Shown here in pieces: positions 1 through 7,888 of a stretch of DNA of 12,950 bases. Every line of letters starts with the position of its first letter. Position 1 is the stretch's first letter. The translations under genes and the position numbers were made by a program. The notes under the pieces are model-generated. The model made no database searches. It saw only the letters and a program-made list of their open reading frames with translations, and had not been told where the DNA came from. The stretch is from Dunaliella salina (lineage: Eukaryota > Chlorophyta > Chlorophyceae > Chlamydomonadales > Dunaliellaceae). Location: contig MU069543.1 in assembly GCA_002284615.2 (NCBI GenBank), positions 233,795 to 246,744 of the forward strand, given 5' to 3'.

Positions 1-315
1 CCACCTCGCACACTTCAGGAAGGCTTCCACCCCGGCTAGAGTTGCTTCGCATGGCAGTGCCCCTGCGTGCCTGGAGCGCAGCAGACGCACGCTGTAAAGG
101 CTCTGCCGCTTTTCCTTGTCAATGCTGCACGCTGCTGCCCAGTTTGTGTCTGCTGCTTGCTGGACGAGGTGGTCAACGCTGACCCGAGTTGCTCTGCTCT
201 CCTGCTGCTGCTGCTGCTGCTGCTGTTGCTGCTGTTGCTGTTGCAGCTGCAATACCATATGGTTAAGCTCGTCGACCTTCTGCAGTAGCTGGCGCACTAG
301 TTGCTCGGTCTCCAT
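1..315 (-). CDS. N-terminal part of an unrecognised polyglutamine protein, runs off the left edge
   Basis: From an ATG at 315-313 the minus strand stays open for all 105 codons to the window edge, in a window where other long frames are shadows or broken. The protein begins METEQLVRQLLQKVDELNHM, a heptad-like amphipathic stretch that could form a short coiled coil. It is followed by 14 consecutive Gln (residues 25-38) and then a mixed, charged, globular-looking region (DKEKRQ around residues 79-84; Cys at about 74, 102 and others). The sequence just before the ATG (a T-rich stretch ending CACACAG, about 322-341) resembles a 3' splice site, so the ATG may lie near the start of an exon. I do not recognise the family. 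It could be a host protein or the first ORF of a retroelement (coiled coil plus Q-rich would fit a gag/ORF1). No stop, C-terminus or catalytic motif is visible. Confidence 0.55.
   Translation of the reverse strand, partial: METEQLVRQLLQKVDELNHMVLQLQQQQQQQQQQQQQQESRATRVSVDHLVQQAADTNWAAACSIDKEKRQSLYSVRLLRSRHAGALPCEATLAGVEAFLKCARW
202..243 (-). repeat. CAG/CAA microsatellite coding polyglutamine
   Basis: Fourteen consecutive Gln codons, mostly CAG with CAA interruptions towards the 5' side of the minus-strand frame. The CAA interruptions are the usual pattern of a tract held by selection for the amino acid. Read on the plus strand the same DNA gives poly-Leu or poly-Cys frames, which are shadows. 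Confidence 0.85.
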
Positions 316-659
316 CTCTCCCTGTGTGTTGACAAACACAATTTGCAACCCCCCAACTTGTGAAAACCCCCTTATTTTATTTCTTTTAACTGCAACTGCA
401 AAAGGTATCTCTGCAAAAGGTTTCCATTTTTTTTAAAACCTGGCATGTGGGCATGCATGGAATTTAGGGCAGGGTGGCTGCTAACATATGTCAGCTTACA
501 CTGTGTGGCTCCAAGGGGTGCCCATGTTATGGCTCATTCAACGAATAGTAACTTTGGAGGAAGGCTCTTAAATTGCAGTGTCCTTCTGTCTTTAAAAAAA
601 AAGGGAAAAAGTTTTCTTTCAAATTCCTTCTCGGGCCCTGTAGCTAGTCTTTATTATGG
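316..659. other. Gene-free spacer upstream of the polyQ frame
   Basis: No supported gene. It holds a short direct repeat of CTGCAAAAGGT separated by a few bases (about 392-423), an A/T-rich patch at 365-390 that on the minus strand lies some 60 bases before the polyQ ATG, and a run of nine A at 594-602. Any promoter role for the minus-strand frame is a guess from position only. Confidence 0.4.
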
Positions 660-1667
660 TTGTGGAGATGAACTCGAGCTGCAATATTCCAAACAGCAAA
701 GATACAATTTCCCAGGTTTGCTGAGGTAGAGGCACCTCTTGGAGGGTTGGATTGAGGGGCACTGTAACCAAGTATTTTGCGAGGTATAGTACGTACTAAG
801 GTATGGCACCGGTGGCGAGGTCATAACAGAGGTGGGGGTAGGCAGTGATAAGTTTGGAGTAGGGGTTGGTTATCATGTCCTTATTTCAAGCCAGAAGGAA
901 CATGAATGTAGCAGTAGCTTCTGCGTTGAGAATGGCAGAGTAAATGGCATGTTGCACAGCTAGGGTCATGATTCCCTCGTCATAAATGGGATGGTACACT
1001 GAGAAGCCTGAGAGTTTGGATGAGAAGGCATTATGCATGTCACCAAAAAGAGTGTCTCAGGGAGTGTGCACTCGAATGATTCTGGTATTGTGGGTTGTGG
1101 TCTAGTGGGGAGGCCATTTTTTCTTGGGTTATCAATGGCCATTTTTGGAGGGTAGTAAGGATGTAAGTTGGAAGGGCTCATGAAAAAGAGTCTTTGATCT
1201 TCTTGCTAAAATACTGTCTTTCAAGCATTCATGTGCGGGAAAGGAGCCTCTGCAGCTCAGTGGCAAAGCTGCCAGGAGCTGGTGTTATTTTCTTGTGCAT
1301 GCCAGCAAGCTTGGCCCCACAAAAAGCCCTGTAGAGGATTGGAAGCGGTTCAGGGGTACCATACCAACACGCTTGCCTTGCGTATTGTATATGCAAGCCA
1401 TGTGCGCCGTGTATGTTTCTGGGAGAATGAGGGGGGAAGGAGTAGGAGGGCAACGTCTGTGGGATCCTATGTCTGATGATGGTGGATGAGGGGGTTGCTG
1501 ATTCGTGTACTTCACGAGGTCAACCTCGCATAGCCAATTTTCACATGAGCCTGTAGGTTTTATGTCTCCTTGTGGATTAGTAGGTTTGTACCAAATATGA
1601 TTTTGTTGCGCAATTCTGTGTCCATTTTCTGCTGCCATACATTGGTATCATTAGGTTTTTCAAAGCT
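660..1667 (-). pseudogene. Copy A segment after the PHD finger, with a methyltransferase-like core
   Basis: Downstream of the PHD block, frames at 1638-1285 and 1453-1229 carry pieces such as AHMACIYNTQGKRV and LYRAFCGAKLAG...FATELQRLL, joined by a frameshift. From 1044 a further frame reads GDMHNAF...GFSVYHPIYDE (HPIYD at 993-979), then an Ala-rich helix, then TATFMFLLA (about 909-889), a TGA stop, and a stretch resembling YSKLITAYP. The order motif-IV-like (N/D/H)Px(Y/F), helix, hydrophobic strand ending in a Pro/Ala-Trp-like corner is that of Rossmann-fold adenine methyltransferases, with some resemblance to the PCIF1 type. If so, the usual first Asn/Asp has become His. I put the methyltransferase reading at about one in three; the fragment could be an uncharacterised domain. 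It is certainly inactive here. Confidence 0.35.
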
Positions 1668-2852
1668 CTGTCTTTCAAGATTTCAGAGGGTAGAATCTAC
1701 TGTGGGCGTTGAGAGGTTAGGCTCGCTCTGTTGTGCTTCGAACTTAAGCAAACACTCTTTAGAGTTTGGCCATGTCTCCTGTAGATCTTCTGATTTCCAG
1801 GAGGGCTCCCGTGTGACCCTCTTGAGTCCTTGTTTAGTCTGCCGCTTTCTTTCAATTTTTTGGGCATCATATAGGCTTGCACAGGCGGGACATGCCCATT
1901 GTAAGCTGCTACAATGTTTTGTCTTTGCTCATCCAAGTAGCATCCAAATTTTCTCATGCATTCCCAATGGTACGTCCGGTGGCACACATCACAAGTGTAC
2001 ATACCAGGAAATGGGTGCTCAAAGGTGCCAGTTTCATAACCATATTACTAATCTACTGGTAGTGATTGCATACTTGGCAGGCACACTCAACATCAGTGCG
2101 AGCAGCAGGTGAGACATTTTAGGCATAAGGTTAGCTTGTTTGAATAGTGGCTGGGCCCATTTTTCAACGATCATAGATGCGTAATGGGTGTGATATTGCA
2201 CTTGGAGGTGGGCGGGGGAGCTTGATTTTTCTTTCTTGCTCTCTGCAAAAATTCTCCGACCATCTATGTGAATAATATCTAGGCCGTGATAGAAGATAGA
2301 ACTGATAGTATGGCTAGCATTAGTTCCTTCAGCGAATTTCCTAGCTGTGTTTTCCCTAGAGTTCCAGATGTCTTTGGGCCTTAGGAAAGCGAGCTTAGGG
2401 AGTGGATAGCTGGGGGAATGATCTCTGTGTCTGTGTGGAGCAATTGCTGCCTCTTCTTTCTGGGTCTGTTTGTTCGAATATCTAGGCTGCATGGAGTATG
2501 AGTTTGTGGCTGAGGGTCGAGACAGTCATCTGTCTTATGTTAGTGGTTTGTGCTAGGGAGTTAAGTTGTGTAGTGATATGGTGAGTAGTGCTCAGACAAG
2601 CATGTGCGCGTCTGTCATGTGGGCTAGCCTGGCTAAATTGGGATATGGAACAGGGGGTATTTTCTGATGCTGACTGTGTGCGTTTGCTTGGGGGCTCTTC
2701 TGCAGTATTACCTTGTTCTGCGGAGCCAGAGTATCCAGGCTTGTAGTGGGAACATCTCTAGAGGGGTGAAGTGCTTGTGTGGGACTGATGCTTCGTGTAG
2801 AATTGGAGCGAGTTCTTTTGCTGAGTGGCTCCTCCAGTGATTGTACTTCCAT
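1668..2852 (-). pseudogene. N-terminal and PHD-finger part of the copy A protein
   Basis: The ATG at 2852-2850 opens a frame starting MEVQSLEEPLSKRTRS, with a basic SKRTR patch that could be a nuclear localisation signal. It is followed by a Pro/Ser/Gln-rich, probably disordered region to 2592. A second frame (2492-2034) carries the best conserved block, with IFYHGLDIIHIDGRRIF and later EKWAQPLF. The zinc finger is spread over three frames: C-x-C-x2-C (CACQVC, about 2088-2071), then CDVCHRTYHWEC (1993-1958), then C-x2-C (1892-1881, in the context WACPAC). Together these give the Cys4-His-Cys3 order and the aromatic residue before the last pair that define PHD fingers. PHD fingers generally read histone H3 tails, so a chromatin-targeting role is inferred. 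Frameshifts fall between the ligand pairs, and a TAG stop lies at 2055-2053. Confidence 0.6.
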
Positions 2853-2899
2853 GACATTAACAGCTCGTTGTGTTTCAGGACAACTGATTGGTGTTGGAC

Positions 2900-3101
2900 G
2901 ATTGGCTTTTTATTTGTTACATGCGCCCAAGGACATGGCAATGTCCCTAGAGGGCCTCTGCTAGAGGAAGAGAAAGCTCCAAAACAGAGGGAAAGAGTGG
3001 CAGGCGCAAATCCAAAGGGAGAGAGAGAAGGAGGGGCGCGCACTAGACACGCACGCACCTACACACCAAGGCAGGAAAAAACAGAGACACAGACCACTGC
3101 C
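2900..3101 (-). other. Retrotransposon 3' UTR with TGTAA poly(A)-like motif
   Basis: Between the TAG of the retrotransposon and the start of copy A there is pyrimidine/purine-biased simple sequence (GA- and CA-rich at 3013-3068 on the plus strand) and then TGTAACAAATAAAAAG on the minus strand. TGTAA (2921-2917) is the poly(A) signal of chlorophycean algae, and the following A-rich bases could mark the element's 3' end. The exact end is not fixed by a target duplication. Confidence 0.4.
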
Positions 3102-4675
3102 CTAGGACGCGAGACTCAAGACCAAGTTCGAGTTCTGGTCAGAAGCAATGAAAGGATGGTGCTGGCGGAGAGCGTTGGCCAAGGGGGGGTTGCTCCCCTT
3201 GGCAAGCTATAAAACCTTTCAAACCCTCAAACAAGAAGACTTGAGCTTGCTCCTTAAGGTCCTGTGAGAGGTCATACCAAAGCTTCCGCACAGAGTTCAA
3301 AGAGCTTAGACAAGCCACCCACCACACACGCTTGTTCATGTTGGGGCTAGGAGGCAAAAGCAACCACACATGCTTGGGGACCACGGGAGTGCCAGGAGGC
3401 AGGTTCTTAACCAGGACATCCACTACTGCTTGGGCTCGGGGACATGTCCAAAAGACATGCTCCCTCTGTTGAAGGGCATGCACTTCACAGCCGGCTGCAT
3501 CTGCAGCCCTCCACCCACATTGGCTGTACGTCTGAGGCAGCGTCCAGTGTGTTCATGGGCGCAGTAAGATGTGGAGCAAGGCTGTGGCAGTGGTACTGCT
3601 TGAGTGGGGGAGGAAAAGTTGGGTTGGGAGCTTGTTGGTTGGAAAATCTGGGTGTGGGGGAGCTGTTCCCCAACCATGTTTGTGTTGGTAAGGCCGCTCA
3701 CATGTGTGTTGTTGATACGACGGTAAACTGGGAGGGTGTTTGCTTCAGTGCTTTTGTAGGCAATGATCTTTTGGATAGAGGATGTGTTCAATTCTTGTTG
3801 TGGGGAAAGGTTGACAAGAGCTGCCAGCCTGTTAAGTGCAATTTTGCATTTGTTGTTCAACTTCGACACCATAAGTCTCGCCTGAAGTTGAGAAACTGAG
3901 ATGATGTGAGTTTTGCGTAGAGATGTAAGGTCATGTAGCCCACTGATTCCCATATTTAGCAGAGGTTGCATAATGCAGGTGATGAGAGTAGGGAGATTGT
4001 ATGGAGGTGGCTTGTGCAAGATAAGGGCCTCACAAATGTGCTCTAGCTCCTCCTTGGACATACTAGTGCCATCTTTTGTAAGATGGAGCTCACTGGAACG
4101 GATGCTAGTGAGCTGGCGAGCGCGCATCTTACAGTTGAACTGACGTTTAATGTGCAGATTTGGGACAGATTTGTTCCTTTTCGTTTCATGAGGTAGGTTT
4201 CAGATACAGTATTTAGATTTTCTATCTGCATAGTTAGGAGGTTGAGGCTAACTGTGTGGTGAATCACTGAGGGGTCCTCAAGGCTGGAAGAGAGAGAAAA
4301 AGCCTGGCGTCTGTGGTATCCTACACAGATTGACGTTCGTCCTAGTCCAAAGTTATCAGGATCTTTGCGGATCATTGCTGCAGCTGTGCTTTTCCAGAGT
4401 TTGTGTTTGTGTTTGACCATTCTGTCTATCATGGTGTCCCAGATAATAAGGTCAGTAGGGGTGCAGGGAGTTACTGCGGAAGAGTAAGCAAGGCAAGGGG
4501 TTATGGCTGTGCGGACTATGTTTAGCACTTGGCGTGGGGATGCATATGATGCTTCAAGAGTATCTAGCTTATTTTTGAGGTTATAACTCATTCGCTGAAT
4601 CTGGTGCTTCCAGTTAAGGTCCATTGCCATTTGGACTCCAAGATAGAGGAAGGGCTCACTTGAAGCGAGGAACTG
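3102..4675 (-). pseudogene. RT motif E, thumb and C-terminal Cys/His domain
   Basis: From about 4675 the frame gives FLYLGVQMAMDLNWKHQI, the motif E primer grip, then a long helical thumb-like segment to 4043. After a frameshift it continues at 4127-3550 (SKLNNKCKIALNRLAALV). Another frame then gives QCGWRAADAAGCEVH and HVFWTCPRAQAVVDVL (about 3531-3420), a Cys/His cluster of the type at the C-terminus of many non-LTR proteins. It is followed by a conserved-looking tail, VWLLLPPSPN...VWWVACLSSL. After one more frame change at a C run (3185-3191) it closes with HHPFIASDQN and a TAG at 3104-3102. The final HPFI block appears to be a regular part of this type of element. Its job is unknown; the zinc cluster is thought to bind RNA or target DNA. 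Confidence 0.75.
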
Positions 4676-5345
4676 GGCCTTCTATTTTTCCTTGCAGTCT
4701 TCGATGGAGTGCTTGTGAAGGAGTCACCCCATTATGATCTTTTCTGGAATAGCTGTGTAGAATACCGGTAGCCTTAGTCTTGGCGGAAACAATGAGTGCG
4801 GCCCAGTCAGAGTAGAGGGTGAGCTTTCTGGCTTGTGCAATCAGGTCTTGTATTGTGCTAGTTGGACAGAGGAGGTCGTCAGCAAAGGCAGCGCTGCAAA
4901 GGTTATTTGCAAGGTGGTTGTCGGTGGTGGTTTTGCCTGGGACACATTCATGTTTGCAGCCGCGCCCCCCGACATGCAGCCAACGCAGGAGAGGCTCTAA
5001 GAAGAGGAGAAAGAGAGAGGGTGAGAGTGTATCACCTTGAATTGTACCTCTTTCAACGTGAATTTGCTTAGTGCTAGCCCCTGAGGGCACTCTTACTCTT
5101 ACTTACTTGAGTAGTGGCATTTTCATATAGATTTTTGACGGTGTCTATGGCATCAGTGGGGAAGCCTAAGTCGTACATTATCCAGAGCATCCTGTCATGG
5201 TCAGTTGTATTGAAGGCTGAAGTGAAAGCTACGATGAGGGCATAGATGTCTTTTCCAAAAATTTTGGCATCTTCAAGTCCCATGATGGCATCCTGGAGTT
5301 GGTGGATAGTATCTTTTTGATTTCGGAAGCCAGCTTGTGTAGAGC
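4656..5345 (-). pseudogene. Reverse transcriptase palm (motifs A to D) with motif A Asp lost
   Basis: Two overlapping frames make up the palm. The first (about 5340-5074) has the QAGFRNQKDTIHQLQ block and motif A as YALIVAFTSAFNTTDHD. The residue expected to be the metal-binding Asp is Ala (codon GCT at 5229-5227; one base from GAT). The second (5090-4656) has motif B, RGTIQGDTLSPSLF, motif C, AFADDLL (FADD at 4886-4875, intact), and motif D-like LIVSAKTKATGI. The frame change between them falls at a short tandem AGTAAG run near 5092-5108. In living elements the two Asp of motif C and the Asp of motif A hold the catalytic metals, so this copy could not polymerise even if the frame were intact. 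Confidence 0.9.
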
Positions 5346-6287
5346 TCAGGAGGGAGAGTGCTTCTGCATACTCATAGAGAATATTAGAATCATGCGCGTC
5401 CAGAGCTTGTAAAGCGTGTTGGCTAGACCAATGGGTCTGTTGGAGGATATATCTGTCTCCTCTCCTTTGTTTTTGTCAATGAGGATAGTCTCACTGATTT
5501 TCCAAGACACCGGGGTGAGGCGTGTAGCCCACATGATGATGAAGAGCTTATGAATGCTCTCTTGGATTTCGGGGGAGTGTATTCTAAGGATCTCGTTCAC
5601 TATGCCATCTGGTCCTGGAGGTTTGTTGTTACTGAGGGTTTTGATGCATCCATTAAAGGCACTTTTGTCCATGATTTTGGAGTGGAGCCAGTCTCTTTGA
5701 TCCTTCCCTTCCGATTCATATTGTGTAATCCTTGACTGTAGAATAAATGGGTCTGGCACATGGCCAGAATGATTAGACTGCTCCCAGGGATAATTACGTG
5801 GGGGGTTGTGTGGAAGGTATTTGCCATGTTTGATATTTACTGCCCTCATAGCCTGTGTGTAATAGTTTCCAACAATCTGTGCCTGCTTGGTTGGTTAAGT
5901 CTCAATATTACCTGTCTCTGGATCTCGGAGGGCTTGGAGACCTGTCCTCCGTTGTGCGTTCTTCTTTTTGAAGATTTCCTTGTGTGCTTGTTTGGGGTGT
6001 GTGTTGATTGTTTTTTGCATATTTTTACGAGCAATATTGCAGTTGTCTTTATAACGAGTTTCATCTATGTAAGAAATGGCCTGTTTAGCGCTCTCAGAGA
6101 GCTCTTGTAGTTGTGGAAGAGGAGGGATGTCAAGTTGAAGGCTGTTAAGTTTGGAAATGGCTTTACTGAGATTCGCATTTCCCCCATTTTGCTTCAAAAT
6201 GGTGGAGGTGCAGTTAGTTGTGTTGATAGCAAGGGAGGTCATCTGAGACTGGATGTTTCTGATCAAGGAAAGCTTTTCAGGTTGCAC
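5346..6287 (-). pseudogene. Connector and fingers region of the reverse transcriptase
   Basis: One frame runs from 6287 to 5346, interrupted only by a TAA at 5897-5895. The first part is a helical connector (QLQELSESAKQAI, then ARKNMQKTI) of the kind found between endonuclease and RT in non-LTR proteins, ending in LRDPETGNIE, where such proteins have the line 'new or old in the text'. The second part holds RT block 1, NNKPPGPDGIVNEIL, and RT block 2, NRPIGLANTLYKLWTRM, which match the GPDGI and (Y/N)RPI...YK signatures of the fingers. The frame then ends with a frameshift, and the protein continues in another frame at about 5340. Confidence 0.85.
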
Positions 6288-6449
6288 CGTTTATTGCTTA
6301 TAGTCCTTGGGCTGTAGTGGTTGTAGTCTGAGGAAATAAATTTCGTGCTGCATACTTTCAATGCTTCTTGATGAGAAGAGTGAATGAGGCAAGAGATGCC
6401 TTCTGCTAGTGTTTCAACAGTATAAGAGGCCGTTTCATTGCAGAGTGTC

Positions 6450-6862
6450 TCAAGTTTTAGTTTGTTTGGCAGGTGTGTTGTCTAGATTACCTAAAAATAT
6501 AATGGCTTCTGTACAGGCTGAGTCAAGGGTTTGAAGCAATTTTTCAAGATGTTGGGCGCTAAGTCTTGCAAGGAATTCCTTATACGTATTTGAATACATA
6601 AGAGTTGTCCTGTCCAAGTCCGAGAAGGGGCGAACGAGGAATTTTTGTGGGCTCTGACAGGCAATTTGTGCTTCTTTAAGAAAAGGAATGTGGATGCTAA
6701 GGGCGCTTAGAGGTATGTTGGCAATGAGTGGGACATGATCGCTGCAGCTGAGGGAGCCTACTTCGCCAGTGTAACATGGGGGAGAATCACAAGCACATAC
6801 GGAGGGTAAGATGATATCATCAATGCGGCCATAGGTGTAGCATGTATTGTTATGGACCTGAA
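6450..6862 (-). pseudogene. C-terminal end of the AP-like endonuclease domain of the retrotransposon
   Basis: The frame from 6862 to the TGA at 6452-6450 contains YTYGRIDDIILPS and then SCSDHVPLIANIPL. The Arg-Ile-Asp and Ser-Asp-His (6743-6735) motifs are the C-terminal hallmarks of retrotransposon AP endonucleases, where the Asp-His pair is part of the active site that nicks target DNA for target-primed reverse transcription. Both are intact here, but the upstream two thirds of the domain are absent. The frame continues as a helical connector (EFLARLSAQHLEKLLQTL) before its stop; the protein resumes in another frame from 6472 (LPNKLKLETLCNETASYTVE). Confidence 0.75.
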
Positions 6863-6884
6863 TATTCAGGTTATATTAATACAT
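6842..6884. repeat. Palindrome at the head-to-head junction of two elements
   Basis: ACCTGAATATTCAGGT (6856-6871) is a perfect 16-base palindrome. It is flanked by ATGTATT (6842-6848) and its inverse AATACAT (6878-6884), making a longer imperfect stem. It lies where the truncated minus-strand retrotransposon stops and just before the plus-strand copy B begins. Confidence 0.8.
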
Positions 6885-6929
6885 CCCCTGCCTGATCAGC
6901 GCAATGCATCACTCAGTGCAAGTCCAGCA

Positions 6930-7888
6930 CGCGTCAATGCTTGTCTAAGCACAGCTCACCATATCCCTACACAGCCCAACTCCCCAAGCACAAAACACCA
7001 ACATAAGACAGATGACTGTCCCAGCCCTCAGACACAAACTCATACTCCGCACAGCCTTGATCTCGAACAAGCACAGCCCCCAGAAAGGGGAGGCAACACT
7101 GCTCCACACAGACAGAGAGACCATTTCCCCAGCTATCTACTCCCTAAGCTCGCTTTCCCAAGGCCCAAACGTCTGGGACTCTAGGGAAAACACAGCTAGG
7201 AAACTCGCTGAAGGAACTAATGCTAGCCGTACTATCAGTTCTATCTTCTATCACGGCCTAAACATTATTCACATAGATGATTGGAGAATTTTTGCATAGA
7301 GCAAGAAAGAACAATCATGCTCCCCCGCCCACCTCCAAGTGCAATATCACACCCATTACGCACCTATGATCATTGAAAAATGGGCCCAGCCACTATTCAA
7401 ACAAGCTAACCTTGTGCCTAAAACTGTCTCACCTGCTGCTCGCACTGATGTTGAGTGTGCCTGCCAAGTATGCAACCACTACTAGCAGATTAGTAATATG
7501 GTTATGAAACTGGCACCTCTGAGCACCCATTTCCTGATATGTATGCTTGTGATGTGTGTCTCCGGATGCACCTTTGGGAATGCATGAAGGAACTTGGATG
7601 CTACTCAGATGAGCAAAGACAAGAAATTGAAACAGCTGACACATGGGCATGTCCCACCTGTGCAAGCCTGAATGATGCCCAAAAAATTGAAAGAGACTCT
7701 CTTCTCGGAGCGGCAGACTAAACAAAAAACTCAGGAGGGTCACTTGGAAGCCCATCTGGGAATCAGAGGATTTACAAGAGACATGGCCAGAATTTAAAGA
7801 GTGTTTGCTTAAAGTCGGAGCACAACAGAGCAAACCTAATCTCTCCCTACCCACAGCAGATTCTATCCTCTCAAGTCTTGAAAGACAG
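6930..7888 (+). pseudogene. N-terminal and PHD-finger part of the copy B protein
   Basis: The frame at 7012-7299 ends IFYHGLNIIHIDDWRIFA and a TAG, where A has GAG. The same frame reads on as HLQVQYHTHYAPM, EKWAQPLFKQAN and VECACQVC (first zinc pair, 7456-7473) before a second TAG. After a frameshift, 7539 onward gives YACDVCLRMHLWEC (7542-7583) and then WACPTCASL (CxxC at 7650-7661). This completes a Cys4-His-Cys3 PHD layout except that the ligand His seen in A (TYHWEC) is Leu here, with a His one position earlier. B conserves the final Cys pair in the same frame as the middle pair, which copy A does not. Downstream, LRRVTWKPIW and ETWPEFKECLL are open in yet another frame to the deletion point. 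Confidence 0.6.

Larger units (their letters stand above)
660..2852 (-). mobile_element. Copy A of a PHD-finger mobile-element family, degraded and 3'-truncated
   Basis: The region from about 2604 to 1668 is the inverted counterpart of 6937-7888 (copy B). Long stretches are identical, with scattered substitutions mostly of the transition type. Copy A keeps the N-terminus, which B lacks, and an internal segment (1667 to about 660) that B has deleted. It lacks the C-terminal CCHC/nuclease end found in B. At least five frame changes and several stops show it is dead. The left limit is uncertain: coding-like similarity fades between about 780 and 660. Its start lies just downstream, on the same strand, of the 3' end of the reverse transcriptase element at about 2900, so the two are adjacent insertions or parts of one unit. 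Confidence 0.7.
2900..6862 (-). mobile_element. 5'-truncated APE-type non-LTR retrotransposon, decayed
   Basis: Read on the minus strand, the order is: end of an exonuclease/endonuclease/phosphatase domain, a connector, reverse transcriptase motifs 0 to E, a thumb-like region, a Cys/His domain, a stop at 3104-3102, and a 3' UTR of about 200 bases. This is the layout of an APE-clade non-LTR element. The 5' side is cut off inside the endonuclease domain at about 6862, so the first ORF and most of the endonuclease are missing. Six or more frame changes, a stop at 5897-5895 and loss of a catalytic Asp show it cannot be autonomous. I see no obvious target-site duplication. I cannot place it in a named clade with confidence. 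Confidence 0.85.

Noticed and set aside
116..436. Plus-strand frames with poly-Leu and poly-Cys runs
   Set aside because: They are the other strand of the polyQ tract; the minus-strand frame is longer, balanced in composition and open to the edge.
1570..2112. A 180-codon plus-strand frame opposite copy A
   Set aside because: It is antisense to the PHD block, whose sequence is shared with copy B in the other orientation; no motif of its own. The same applies to 7429-7854 minus opposite copy B.
3444..3899. A 151-codon plus-strand frame
   Set aside because: Antisense to the retrotransposon C-terminal region, no recognisable domain.
7878..7880. Start codon for the copy B C-terminal frame
   Set aside because: The first codon there is TTG at the deletion junction; the frame is the inside of a longer protein, so no start is claimed.
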